Source of the DNA: Silanimonas sp.
GTDB lineage: Bacteria > Pseudomonadota > Gammaproteobacteria > Xanthomonadales > Xanthomonadaceae
Direction of reading: 5' to 3'
DNA length: 64,000 nucleotides
Assembly (NCBI RefSeq): GCF_027531545.1
Contig: NZ_JAPZSC010000001.1
Coordinates: 124,001 to 188,000, forward strand
Part shown: positions 1-9,149 of the stretch, piece after piece
Layout: the number at the start of each line of letters is the position of its first letter
Position numbering within the stretch: the stretch's first letter is position 1
Translations under genes and position numbers: made by a program
The notes under the pieces: model-generated
Told to the model about the DNA's origin: nothing
Database searches by the model: none
The model's input: the letters and a program-made list of their open reading frames with translations, nothing else

Positions 1-1433
1 GCGAGGCCGACTACTGCTCCGGGGCGGCGATCGCCCTGCCGAGTGCGCTGTTCAATCGCCTCGGCGGATTCGACGAGCGTTACGCCCCCGCCTATTACGA
101 AGACACCGACCTCGCAATGAAGGTGCGCGAGGCGGGACTCAAGGTGCGCGTGCAGCCGGCGTCGATGGTGGTGCACCACGAGGGCATCACCGCCGGCACC
201 GACACCAGCAGCGGCGTGAAGGCCTACCAGGTGCGCAACCAGCAGCGTTTCCTCGAGCGCTGGCGCGACACGCTGGTGCGCCGCCATCCGGCGCCGACCC
301 AGGCCGTGCACTACGCGGCGCAGCATCGCGCCCGTGCCCGCGTACTCGTCATCGACGCCACCACGCCGATGCCGGATCGCGACTCCGGCTCGGTGCGTCT
401 GTTCGAACTGCTGCGCCTGCTCGTCGACGAGGGCTGCGCCGTCACTTTCTTCCCGGAGAACGGGCTGGACGACGGGCGCTACACGCAGGCGCTTCGCGAT
501 CTCGGCGTCGAGGCCTGGACGCACCCTTGGCTTGGCGCGATCCCCGACTGGCTGGCGAAGCACGGCCCGCGCTTCCAGCTGGTCATCGTCAGCCGCCACT
601 ACATCCTCTCGCCCCTGCTGCCGCTGTTGCGCCGCCATGCGCCGCAGGCGCGCATCGTCTTCGACACCGTCGACCTGCACCACCTGCGCGAGCAACGCGA
701 AGCGGAAGAACGCAACGACGCCACCCTGCTGCGCGCCGCGGCGCGAACCCGTGCCGACGAGCTGGCGCTGATCGGCAGCGTCGACCGCACCTGGGTGGTG
801 AGCCCGGTGGAAAAGACCCTGCTGGCGGAGAGCGCGCCCGGCGCGGTGGTGGACGTGGTGTCGAACATCCATCGCGTGCGCGGCGCCGGCCCGGCGATGG
901 CCGCGCGGCAAGGCCTGCTCTTCGTCGGTGGCTTCCGCCATCCGCCGAACGTCGATGCCGCGCAGTGGCTGGCCGACGAGATCCTGCCGCGCATCCGTGC
1001 GCAGCGGCCGGAGATCACGCTCTCACTGGTCGGGAGCGACGCGCCGGCCTCCGTGCTTGCCCTTGGCGAAAGGCCAGGCATCACCGTGCATGGCCATGTG
1101 CCCGATCTCGAGCCGCTGATCGACGCGCATCGCTTCTCGGTCGCGCCGCTGCGCTACGGCGCCGGCGTGAAGGGCAAGATCAACCAGGCGCTGGCCCATG
1201 GCCTGCCGGTGGTGGCGACGCGTTGCGCCGTCGAAGGCATGGGCCTGACCCATGGCATCGACGCCCTCGTGGCGGACGACGCGGAGTCGCTCGCGGCGAC
1301 CATCCTCGCCGCCTACGACGACGCGACGCTGTGGCAGCGTCTGGTCGACGGCGGCCTCGCCAACACCGAGCGCGAGTTCTCTCCCGAGCGCGCCCGCACC
1401 ACGCTGCGCACCATCTTCAACCAGCTGCGCTGA
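1..1433 (+). CDS. Glycosyltransferase, GT2 end fused to GT4-like domain (5' partial)
   Basis: The frame is open to the window edge, so the 117 start in the ORF track is internal. The first visible residues include CSGAAIALPSALFNRLGGFD and then AYYEDTDLAMKVREAG. These are the acceptor-side motifs (including the ED dyad) of a GT2 rhamnosyltransferase-like catalytic domain. From about residue 115 of the visible part a second domain begins, with VLVIDATTPMPDRDSGSVR, and it ends in a GT4-like lobe with GGFRHPPNVDAAQWLADEI and APLRYGAGVKGKINQALAHG. Such GT2-GT4 fusions build O-antigen or other surface polysaccharides at the cytoplasmic face of the inner membrane. The sugar and acceptor cannot be told. 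The downstream gene is convergent, with only 5 bases between the stops. Confidence 0.85.
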   Translation, partial: EADYCSGAAIALPSALFNRLGGFDERYAPAYYEDTDLAMKVREAGLKVRVQPASMVVHHEGITAGTDTSSGVKAYQVRNQQRFLERWRDTLVRRHPAPTQAVHYAAQHRARARVLVIDATTPMPDRDSGSVRLFELLRLLVDEGCAVTFFPENGLDDGRYTQALRDLGVEAWTHPWLGAIPDWLAKHGPRFQLVIVSRHYILSPLLPLLRRHAPQARIVFDTVDLHHLREQREAEERNDATLLRAAARTRADELALIGSVDRTWVVSPVEKTLLAESAPGAVVDVVSNIHRVRGAGPAMAARQGLLFVGGFRHPPNVDAAQWLADEILPRIRAQRPEITLSLVGSDAPASVLALGERPGITVHGHVPDLEPLIDAHRFSVAPLRYGAGVKGKINQALAHGLPVVATRCAVEGMGLTHGIDALVADDAESLAATILAAYDDATLWQRLVDGGLANTEREFSPERARTTLRTIFNQLR

Positions 1434-1438
1434 CGGCC

Positions 1439-2338
1439 TCAGCGCGCTTCGGGGCGAGCCGTTTCGGCACGCTGCAGCCGCTGGGAAAGCACCGCCAGCT
1501 CCGGCGCCTGCGGGGCAAGGCGCTCCGCTTCGGCGAGCGCGCGGCGGGCCTGGTCGAAGGCCCCGCGGCCGATGGCTTCATCGGCGAGCCCACGCCAGCG
1601 GATGGCTTCGGCACTGTCAGCCGAAGAGGGCGTGGTTGGCGAAACCGGGCCTCCCGCGCGGGCTACGCCGGACGCGCCGAGCCGGGCTTCGAGTTCGGGC
1701 AATTGCAGGTGCGCCGGATCGATGGCCCGAACTTCGGCCACCAGCGCCAGCGCCGTGTCCGCTTCGCCGCGGTCGAGTGCCGCCATGGCATTCGCCAGGG
1801 TCATGGATAGCAAGCGACTGCGGCCAGCTCGCGCCAGCGCGTTGTCGGGCTCTCGTTGCAGTGCCTGCCGGTAGAGCGCGAGGGCCGCCGTGGGATCGGC
1901 GCCCTCCAGGGCGGTCGCCCGCTGAAGCACCGCCTCCACCGAAGGCTCCGCATGCGCCAGCAGGGACTGCCGAAGCGTCTCGATGCGCTCACCCGGCATC
2001 CCAAGACGAACCGCCCGGGCCAGCGCCTGTTCCGCCTTCGCCGAATCGCCCGCCGCGACGGCCGTCGCCGCCTGGACCAGGGACCGCTCGCCGGTCGCGG
2101 CCAAACCTTCCACCACGCGCGGATGGTCCGGCGCCCGCGCCTGCGCCGCTTCGAAGCGCGACGCCGCGGTGTCGAGGTCACCCGCCGTGAGCGCCTGTTC
2201 GGCCTGCGAGACGAGACCGGCCAGCGCGGCATCGGGGAACACGGCGCGGCCGATCGGCTCGCGCAGCAGCAGCACGCCCACCAGCAGCGAGGCGGCGGCG
2301 GCGGCGAGTACCGCCCAGCGCGAGGGCCGCACAGCCAT
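1439..2338 (-). CDS. Membrane-anchored TPR-like protein
   Basis: About 299 residues. An N-terminal hydrophobic segment (WAVLAAAAASLLVGVLLL) suggests a single inner-membrane anchor or uncleaved signal. The rest is alanine-rich helical repeats with the spacing of tetratricopeptide units, for example AEQALTAGDLDTAASRFEAA and ALALYRQALQREPDNALARA. The ATG at 2338 is preferred over the TTG at 2341 in the ORF track because it overlaps the relA stop codon as TGATG, a usual sign of translational coupling. TPR proteins serve as scaffolds. No catalytic motif is visible and the partner is unknown. Confidence 0.75.
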   Translation of the reverse strand: MAVRPSRWAVLAAAAASLLVGVLLLREPIGRAVFPDAALAGLVSQAEQALTAGDLDTAASRFEAAQARAPDHPRVVEGLAATGERSLVQAATAVAAGDSAKAEQALARAVRLGMPGERIETLRQSLLAHAEPSVEAVLQRATALEGADPTAALALYRQALQREPDNALARAGRSRLLSMTLANAMAALDRGEADTALALVAEVRAIDPAHLQLPELEARLGASGVARAGGPVSPTTPSSADSAEAIRWRGLADEAIGRGAFDQARRALAEAERLAPQAPELAVLSQRLQRAETARPEAR

Positions 2339-4416
2339 CAACCCACCCGCCGCGCGTCGCGCACGCCGGGCACGGCGGTCAGTCGCGCCAACAGCTTCGA
2401 GAGCTGTTCGAAATCGCTGACCTTCAAGGTGAGCTTGAGGTCGGCGAGGCCGCGGCTGTCGTCGCTGCGAGAGGCCACCGCATTGATGTGGATGCCCTCC
2501 TGAGCGATCAGCGTCGTGATGTCCTTCAGCAGCGACTTGCGGTCGAGGCCATGGATGGCGACATCGACCGCGTAGGTGCCACCGGCGCGCCCCCAGGAGA
2601 CGGGCATGGCGCGGTCGGGATCACGCGCGACCAAGCGCGACAGCGCCACGCAGTCGGCGCGATGCACGCTGATGCCACGGCCACGCGTCAGGTAGCCGGC
2701 GATGGCGTCGCCCGGCACCGGCTGGCAGCAGCGCGCGAGCTGCATCAGCAGGTTGCCGACGCCGTCGACCACGAAGCTGTCGCTGCGCGCACCGACCTTG
2801 TCGCGCGACGCCGCGGCCGGGATGGGCGGCATCGCCGGGGCCTCCTTCGGCTGCTGCGCCTCGTGCAGCGCGCGGCTCACCTGCGCCGGGCTGACATCAC
2901 CGAGCGACAGCGCGACCAGCAGGTCGTCCTGCGTCGCCAGGCGCAAGCGCGGCAGCACCGGCGCGAGGTCGGCACCGAGCAGGCCGAGGCGACGGAGTTC
3001 TTTGTCGAGCAACTCGCGCCCTTCGACGAGGTTCTGCGCGCGATCGAGCTTGTGGAACCACGCGCGCACCTTGTCGCGGGCGCGGCCGGTGACGAGGAAG
3101 CCGCTCGCCGGCTGCAGCCAGTCGCGGCGCGGCGCGCCAGCCTTCGCCGTCAGGATCTCCACGGCGTCGCCGGTGGCCGGCTTTGAATCGAGGGTGACGA
3201 TGCGGCCGTTGATCTTCGCGCCCCGGCAGCGGTGCCCCACTTCCGTGTGCACGGCGTAGGCGAAATCGAGCACGGTCGCGCCACGCGGCAGGTCGACCAC
3301 CTTGCCCTGCGGCGTCAGCACGTAGACGCGGTCTTCGACGAGGTCGGCCTTCAGCCCTTCCTGCAGCTTCTGCTCGTCGCCCTCGCTCGAATCGAGCAGC
3401 TGGCGCATCCACGCGATCTTGCGCTCGAAGCTCGCATCGGCACCGCCGCCTTCCTTGTAGCGCCAGTGCGCGGCCACACCGAGCTCGGCCTGCTCGTGCA
3501 TCTCGCGGGTGCGGATCTGCACCTCGAGCGCGCGGCCCTCGGGGCCGACCACCGCCGTGTGCAGGCTGCGATAGCCGTTCGCTTTCGGGCGGGCGATGTA
3601 GTCGTCGAACTCCTTCGCTATCGGCGTCCACACCTGGTGCACGGCGCCGAGCGCCGCGTAACAGGCGGCGACATCTCCGACCAGCACGCGCACGGCGCGG
3701 ATGTCGTAGAGCTCGCCGAACGGGACGTCCTTGCGCTGCATCTTCTTCCAGATGCTGTAGATGTGCTTCGGCCGCCCCGCCACGTCGCCATCGATGCCGG
3801 ACTCCTTCAGGGCCGCGCGCAACTGCGCCTTGACGTCCTCGATGTACTGCTCTCGCGCACCGCGCTTCTCGTCGAGCAGTCGGGCGATGCGCTGGTAGGT
3901 CTCGGGCTGCTGGAAGCGGAAGGCGAGGTCCTCGATCTCCCACTTCAGCTGCCAGATGCCGAGGCGGTTCGCCAGCGGCGCGAGGATGTCGGCGGCGAGC
4001 CGCGCGAGTTCGGTGCGCTCGGCCTCGGGCAGGGCCGAGGCGTGGCGCAGCCGGGCCAGCTGCAGGGCCAGCAGCACCGGCACCACCCGCAGGTCGCGGA
4101 CGATGGAGAGCAGCAGCCGCCGAAGGCCCTCGGCATCGGCACGACCCTCCGCCCGCGCATGCAGCGCCCACACCTGCTCCGCGGCGCGGACGCCGTCCAG
4201 CATGGCCGGCAGCCGGCCGGGCATGGGCGCCTGCGTCGTCTCGAGGGCCTCGGCCCCGAGGGCCACCAGCGCGGTCGCCCAGATCATCTCGCGGTCAGGC
4301 GACAACGCCGCCAGTACCTCGAGCGCGCGGCGGCAGAACACGGCGCCCGGCGAATCACCCGCAGCCGCCGACGCCAGGGCCGGCCATTCGGCCAGGGCGT
4401 GCGCAGCGTTGGGCAT
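2338..4416 (-). CDS. relA: GTP pyrophosphokinase RelA
   Basis: (p)ppGpp synthetase of the stringent response, about 692 residues from the chosen ATG. Domain order is a degenerate N-terminal HD hydrolase region, a synthetase domain (RPKHIYSIWKKMQRK, then EFDDYIARPKANGYRSLHT with the catalytic EFDD typical of RelA), a TGS domain (VYVLTPQGKVVDLPRGATV), and a C-terminal ACT domain (VDVAIHGLDRKSLLKDIT). The HD motif of bifunctional SpoT/Rel enzymes is absent, so this is most likely a synthetase-only RelA. The track start at 4476 is a TTG that would run into the promoter of the divergent gene; the ATG at 4416 (MPNAAHALAEW) is preferred, although its ribosome-binding site is weak. Coupled to the downstream TPR gene. 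Confidence 0.93.
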   Translation of the reverse strand: MPNAAHALAEWPALASAAAGDSPGAVFCRRALEVLAALSPDREMIWATALVALGAEALETTQAPMPGRLPAMLDGVRAAEQVWALHARAEGRADAEGLRRLLLSIVRDLRVVPVLLALQLARLRHASALPEAERTELARLAADILAPLANRLGIWQLKWEIEDLAFRFQQPETYQRIARLLDEKRGAREQYIEDVKAQLRAALKESGIDGDVAGRPKHIYSIWKKMQRKDVPFGELYDIRAVRVLVGDVAACYAALGAVHQVWTPIAKEFDDYIARPKANGYRSLHTAVVGPEGRALEVQIRTREMHEQAELGVAAHWRYKEGGGADASFERKIAWMRQLLDSSEGDEQKLQEGLKADLVEDRVYVLTPQGKVVDLPRGATVLDFAYAVHTEVGHRCRGAKINGRIVTLDSKPATGDAVEILTAKAGAPRRDWLQPASGFLVTGRARDKVRAWFHKLDRAQNLVEGRELLDKELRRLGLLGADLAPVLPRLRLATQDDLLVALSLGDVSPAQVSRALHEAQQPKEAPAMPPIPAAASRDKVGARSDSFVVDGVGNLLMQLARCCQPVPGDAIAGYLTRGRGISVHRADCVALSRLVARDPDRAMPVSWGRAGGTYAVDVAIHGLDRKSLLKDITTLIAQEGIHINAVASRSDDSRGLADLKLTLKVSDFEQLSKLLARLTAVPGVRDARRVG

Positions 4417-4496
4417 GGCAGGGGATGCGGGCTTCACGATGCCCCGAGGGTAGACTTGGGGCTTGTCAGCCCACAACCATTCCCGAGGTCCATGCC

Positions 4497-4982
4497 ATGA
4501 GGCGTTCCTTTCTCGCCCTCGTCATTGCAGCGTCCATCGTGCCTGCCAGCACGCTGCAGGCCACGCCGTTTTCCACGCTGGAGGAGCGGATGAGCGCCGC
4601 GGAGTTCCGCAGCGCCGGCCTGGAGAAGCTCAGCGCGGAGGAACTGGCGGCACTGAACGCGTGGCTGTCGAACAACGGGACCAGCGGCAGCGGCAGCGCG
4701 GCGCCCCCCCAGGACGATCGCCGCGGTTTGCGGGAAGCTCCGAGCTCGCAGTCGCGAGGCCCCATCAACACCCGGCTCATCGGTGAGTCGACCGGCTGGT
4801 CGTACGGCACCGTCTTCCGCCTGGAGAACGGTCAGGTCTGGCGGTCGGTCGATCGGGAAAGCACCCTGGCCGGCGTACGCCTGACCAATCCGTCGGTGGA
4901 AATTCGCCAGGGCATCATGGGCAACTGGCGCCTGAAGTTCGGCGACTACAACACGAGCGCGCAGGTCGAGCGCGTCAAGTAA
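4497..4982 (+). CDS. Small secreted protein of unknown function
   Basis: 161 residues with a clear Sec signal peptide (MRRSFLALVIAASIVPASTLQA). The ATG at 4497 sits behind a GAGG at 4484-4487. After a helical stretch with a basic and acidic heptad look (EERMSAAEFRSAGLEKLSAEELAALNAWL) comes a Ser/Gly/Pro linker. A C-terminal beta-rich domain follows (LIGESTGWSYGTVFRLENGQVWRSVDR), which could be a small barrel. It is divergent from relA and runs towards hrpA. Small exported proteins of this shape are frequent in xanthomonads. No function can be assigned. Confidence 0.75.
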   Translation: MRRSFLALVIAASIVPASTLQATPFSTLEERMSAAEFRSAGLEKLSAEELAALNAWLSNNGTSGSGSAAPPQDDRRGLREAPSSQSRGPINTRLIGESTGWSYGTVFRLENGQVWRSVDRESTLAGVRLTNPSVEIRQGIMGNWRLKFGDYNTSAQVERVK

Positions 4983-4985
4983 GCC

Positions 4986-7900
4986 TCAACGCGCGTTCAG
5001 CGCCTCGAGCTGCTTGGCGAGGCGCTTCGCGGACACCGGGCGCTTCGTGCCCAGTTCCTGCGCGAACAGCGAAACGCGCAGCTCCTCGAGGTCCCAGCGC
5101 AGGGCCTGCCATCCCGCTTCGAGGGCAATGCCGCGCCGACGCGCCTCGTCGAGCGCCTTCGCGAAAGGCTGCACCTCCAGCATGCGCTGCTGGTCGCGGG
5201 TCGGGTCGCGCAACGCGCGCTCCGCGCGCAGCGCTAGTGCCTTCAGGTAGCGCGGCAGTTCGTTGAAGGCCTCGGGCGGCGTTTCGCGAACGAAGCCCGG
5301 ATGAACGAGGCCCGCCAACTGCGCCCGCAGGTCGTCGAGGTTCGCTTTCGCCCAACCCATCACCGGGGCTTCGAGCTTGGGCCGGATCTCGGCGTACTGG
5401 CTCAGCGCGGCCTCGGCGATCTTGAGGCGGGCCATCGCTTCACCGAACAGCTTCTGCTTCACCGCGCCGATCGCCCGGTTGAAGGCCTCGCGGTCGCGGA
5501 TCGCGGCGAGCGTCACGCCGCCCTGGCCGCCGTCCAGAAGCGCCGCCAGCGCCTTGGCGACCAGATCAGCGCGCAGCTGTTCGGCCGTCGCCACGGCGGT
5601 GTAGACCATCGCGGTCTTCGGGTTCAGCGGCAGCTGCTTGCGCGCCGATTTCACCGCATCGGCGAGCGCGATCTCGGCGAGGCGCACCACGCCGCCGCCA
5701 TGGGCCTGCAAGGCCGCCTCGCGGTCGGCCAGCACGCGCAGCGCCACGTCCTCGCCGTCGAGCACCAGTGCCGGGAAGGCCGGCAACCCACCCGCACCGG
5801 CGATCTCGAGCGGAACCGGCTCGGCGGGAAACTCGCGCAGCCCCTCGCGCGCGAGACGCTCGCCGGCGCGCGCGGCGAAGGCCTTCTCCGCCTCCGCACC
5901 GAAACGCGCCTTCAGTTCGTCGAGCGAACGCGATTGGCCGAGGACGCGGAAGCCTCGGCCTTCCGCCTCGCCAACCCGCAGGTTCATGCGCAGGTGCGGC
6001 TCCAGCGCCGCCTCGTCGAAATCGAGCGCGGCCACGTCGACGCCTGTCGCCTTGGCGAGGAAGCGACCGAGCGCGCCCGCCACGCTGTCGGCATCGCCGT
6101 TCGGGTAGGCCAGTGCGAAAGCCCGCGCGAAATCGGGCGCCGGCACGAAGTTGCGGCGCAGGGCCTTCGGCAGGCCGCGGATCAGCTCGGTCGCCTTCTC
6201 CTCCACGAGGCCCGGCACCAGCCACGAGAGCCGCGCGGCGTCGAGCGCGGGCAGCAGGTGCAGCGGCACGTCCAGCGTCACGCCGTCCTCGGCGTGGCCG
6301 GGTTCGAAGCGGTAGTGCAGCGCCAGCCGCGCATCGCCGAGCGGCAGGAACTTCGGGAAGCGCTCGATACCGCTGCCTTCCACCGACATCAGCTCGGCGA
6401 GCGACCACTCCAGCGACTTCTTCGCCGCAGGGTCCAACCTGCCGTACCAGGCCTCCAGCGCCGCGGTGTTGTGCACGTCGGACGGCAGGCGGTCGAGGTA
6501 CCAGCGCACCTGCCAGTCCTCGTCGACGACGAGCCCGGCGCGACGCTGCTTGGCTTCCTCTTCCTGCGCGCGCTCGAGCGTCGCGAGATTGCGTTTCACT
6601 AGGGGGATGCGGGTGTCGATCTCGCCCGTCACCAGCCCCTGGCGCACGAAGATCTCGCGGGCCTCGTCGGGATACAGGCCGCCGTAGTGCACCGGTTTCT
6701 TTGGCAGCAGCACGAGGCCGAACAGTCCGATCTGCTCCGAGCCCTGCACCCGGCCCTGCCGCCGCGACCAGTGCGGGTCGAAATGCCGGCGCGAGAGCAG
6801 GTGCGGCACGGCGTCGATCACCCACTCCGGTTCGATCTTCGCCGCGGTGATGCCCCAGACCTTGGCGGTGTCGAGCAGGGTCGCGCACAGCACCCACGGC
6901 GGTGGCCTCGAAGCCAGCGTCGAAGCCGGGAAGAGTCCGAACTTGCGGCTGCGCGGCGCATCAAACAGGCCCTTCTCCGAGCGATGCCCGGTCTGCAGCG
7001 CGAGGCCGGCGAGCAACGCGCGATGCAGGTCGGCGTAGTCGGCCGGCGCCTCGTTCTGCGCCCAGCCCAAGGCCTCGCAGTTGAGGATCAGCTGCCGGTG
7101 CAGCTCGCGCCACTCGCGCAGGCGCAGGAAGTTCAGGAAACGCTGGCCGCACCAGTCGCGCAGCTTCGACTGCGAGAGGTCTTCGTGCGCGGCGCGGTAG
7201 GCGTCCCAAAGCTTGAGGATGCTGACGAACTCCGAGCGCTCGTCGGCGAAAGCGGCATGCGCACGATCGGCGGCCTCGCGCGCTTCCGGCGGGCGCTCGC
7301 GCGGGTCCTGCAGGCCGAGGAAGCTGGCGATGACGATCATCTCACGCAGGCTCCCGCGCTCCTTCGCGGCGATGAGCATGCGGGCCAGCTTCACGTCGAC
7401 GGCAAAGGCCGCCATCTGCTTGCCGACCGGCGTCAGCTGGCGGTGCTTGTCGACGGCGCCGAGCTCGGTGAGCTGCTGCCAGCCGTCGGCCACGGCGCGC
7501 GGGTCCGGGGCATCGATGAAGGGGAAGTCCTCGACGCGGCCCAAGCCCAGCGAAAGCATCCGCAGGATCACGCCGGCCAGCGAGGAGCGCAGCAGTTCCG
7601 GGTCGGTGTAGCGCGGGCGCGCATTGAAATCCTGCTCGCTGAAGAGGCGGTAGCAGATGCCCGACGACACGCGCCCGCAGCGGCCCTTGCGCTGGTCGGC
7701 GCTGGCCTGCGCGATGTCCTCGATGTGCAGGCGGTCGAGCTTCATGCGCGGGCTGTAGCGCTTCACGCGCGCGGTGCCCGGATCGACCACGTAGCGGATG
7801 CGCGGCACCGTCAGCGAGGTCTCGGCCACGTTCGTGGCCAGCACGATCCGCCGCTTCGGCCCCGGGTTGAACACGCGGTCCTGGTCCTTGGCCGAGAGCC

Positions 7901-8909
7901 GCGCGTACAGCGGCAGCACTTCGGTTTCGCGGTACTTGCGCCGCTCCAGCAGGTGGTGCACCTCGCGGATCTCGCGCTCGCCCGGCAGGAACAAGAGCAC
8001 GTCGCCGCGCGCATCTTCCCGCGTCATCTCGTCGCACGCCGCCAGCAGTCCCTCGTACAGCGACTTCTCGGCATCGGGCTTCGAGGCGACGTCGGCGTTC
8101 GTGTCTTCGAGCGGCCGATAGCGCACTTCCACCGGGTAGCTGCGGCCTTCGACGCTGATCACCGGTGCGCCGTCGAAGTGCATCGCGAAGCGCTCGGTGT
8201 CGATCGTCGCCGAGGTCACGATCAGCTTGAGGTCGCGGCGCTTGCGCAGCAGGCCCTTCAGATACCCCAAGAGGAAATCGATGTTGAGCGAACGCTCGTG
8301 CGCCTCGTCGACGATGATCGTGTCGTAGGCCGAGAGGTAGCGATCCTTCTGGATCTCGGCCAGCAGGATGCCGTCGGTCATGAACTTGACCAGCGTGTCC
8401 TCGCCCACCTGCTCGGTGAAGCGCACCTGCCAACCGACCTCCTTGCCCAGCGGCACCTGCAGCTCCTCGGCCACGCGCTTCGCCACCGCGCGCGCGGCGA
8501 TGCGGCGCGGCTGCGTGCAGCCGATCAGGCCGGCGGCCCCGCGCCCGGCTGCCAGGCAGAGCTTCGGCAACTGGGTGGTCTTGCCCGAGCCGGTCTCGCC
8601 GGCAATGACCACGACCTGGTGCTTGTGGATCAGCTCGACGATCGCCTCGGCCTCGCGGCCGATCGGCAGTTCGGTGTCGATGCGCGGGTCGGGAAGTCGC
8701 GCCTCGCGGGCCGCGAAGGCCTCGCGCGAGCGGGCCAGCGCCTGTTCCAGCGCCTGCTGCGCCGCCGCCCTCGCCTCGCCCTTGGCCTCGGCCAACCGCT
8801 TCTGCAGGCGCAACAGCGCGCCGCGGTCCTTGGCGAGGACGCGGTCCAGCGGGTCGGGGCGCGCGGCGCGGGGCGCAGGCGCGGCAGGGGTTTCGGCGGG
8901 CTCGCGCAT
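4986..8909 (-). CDS. hrpA: ATP-dependent RNA helicase HrpA
   Basis: DEAH-box helicase, 1307 residues, matching the roughly 1300 of E. coli HrpA. Walker A is GETGSGKTTQLPK and the DEAH box is IIVDEAHERSLNIDFLL. Motif VI lies in the region of ADQRKGRCGRVSSGICYRL. The RecA pair is followed by the HA2 and OB-fold regions and the long HrpA-specific C-terminal DUF3418 part. HrpA acts on structured RNA and helps rescue stalled or collided ribosomes. The start at 8909 (MREPAETPAAP) replaces the track start at 9413, which would add 168 residues of low-quality arginine-rich translation. It stops 3 bases from the stop of the convergent secreted-protein gene. Confidence 0.95.
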   Translation of the reverse strand: MREPAETPAAPAPRAARPDPLDRVLAKDRGALLRLQKRLAEAKGEARAAAQQALEQALARSREAFAAREARLPDPRIDTELPIGREAEAIVELIHKHQVVVIAGETGSGKTTQLPKLCLAAGRGAAGLIGCTQPRRIAARAVAKRVAEELQVPLGKEVGWQVRFTEQVGEDTLVKFMTDGILLAEIQKDRYLSAYDTIIVDEAHERSLNIDFLLGYLKGLLRKRRDLKLIVTSATIDTERFAMHFDGAPVISVEGRSYPVEVRYRPLEDTNADVASKPDAEKSLYEGLLAACDEMTREDARGDVLLFLPGEREIREVHHLLERRKYRETEVLPLYARLSAKDQDRVFNPGPKRRIVLATNVAETSLTVPRIRYVVDPGTARVKRYSPRMKLDRLHIEDIAQASADQRKGRCGRVSSGICYRLFSEQDFNARPRYTDPELLRSSLAGVILRMLSLGLGRVEDFPFIDAPDPRAVADGWQQLTELGAVDKHRQLTPVGKQMAAFAVDVKLARMLIAAKERGSLREMIVIASFLGLQDPRERPPEAREAADRAHAAFADERSEFVSILKLWDAYRAAHEDLSQSKLRDWCGQRFLNFLRLREWRELHRQLILNCEALGWAQNEAPADYADLHRALLAGLALQTGHRSEKGLFDAPRSRKFGLFPASTLASRPPPWVLCATLLDTAKVWGITAAKIEPEWVIDAVPHLLSRRHFDPHWSRRQGRVQGSEQIGLFGLVLLPKKPVHYGGLYPDEAREIFVRQGLVTGEIDTRIPLVKRNLATLERAQEEEAKQRRAGLVVDEDWQVRWYLDRLPSDVHNTAALEAWYGRLDPAAKKSLEWSLAELMSVEGSGIERFPKFLPLGDARLALHYRFEPGHAEDGVTLDVPLHLLPALDAARLSWLVPGLVEEKATELIRGLPKALRRNFVPAPDFARAFALAYPNGDADSVAGALGRFLAKATGVDVAALDFDEAALEPHLRMNLRVGEAEGRGFRVLGQSRSLDELKARFGAEAEKAFAARAGERLAREGLREFPAEPVPLEIAGAGGLPAFPALVLDGEDVALRVLADREAALQAHGGGVVRLAEIALADAVKSARKQLPLNPKTAMVYTAVATAEQLRADLVAKALAALLDGGQGGVTLAAIRDREAFNRAIGAVKQKLFGEAMARLKIAEAALSQYAEIRPKLEAPVMGWAKANLDDLRAQLAGLVHPGFVRETPPEAFNELPRYLKALALRAERALRDPTRDQQRMLEVQPFAKALDEARRRGIALEAGWQALRWDLEELRVSLFAQELGTKRPVSAKRLAKQLEALNAR

Positions 8910-9149
8910 GGGGCGCGCAGTGTAGCGCCTGCATTCCGATCGGACCGCGCCACGGACGTAACGCGGCCCACGGCGTCGACGCGGTGCGGAAGCATCGTCA
9001 ACGACCGCTGCTGCGCCCAGCGCACCGCACATGCAGAACGGCGCTCCGGCCTGCACCAGCGGTCGGGCCAGCCGCCGAGCATTCCCCCGCCCGGCGACCT
9101 CCACCGGGACGTCAGCACCCACGGCGGGTGCACAACGAGGACAACAACG
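8910..9149. other. Intergenic region between hrpA and the CocE-like gene
   Basis: 240 bases lying between divergent genes, so it should carry the promoters of both. I see no convincing sigma-70 hexamers, tRNA or long hairpin in it. The forward ATG at 9150 is preceded by an AACGAGGACAACAACG context in which GAGG is a plausible ribosome-binding site. Confidence 0.4.

Noticed and set aside
6687-9149. Forward ORF starting at 6687 and running into the CocE-like gene
   Set aside because: The part before 9150 is antisense to hrpA and has no recognisable protein sequence. The signal peptide and ribosome-binding site place the true start at 9150.
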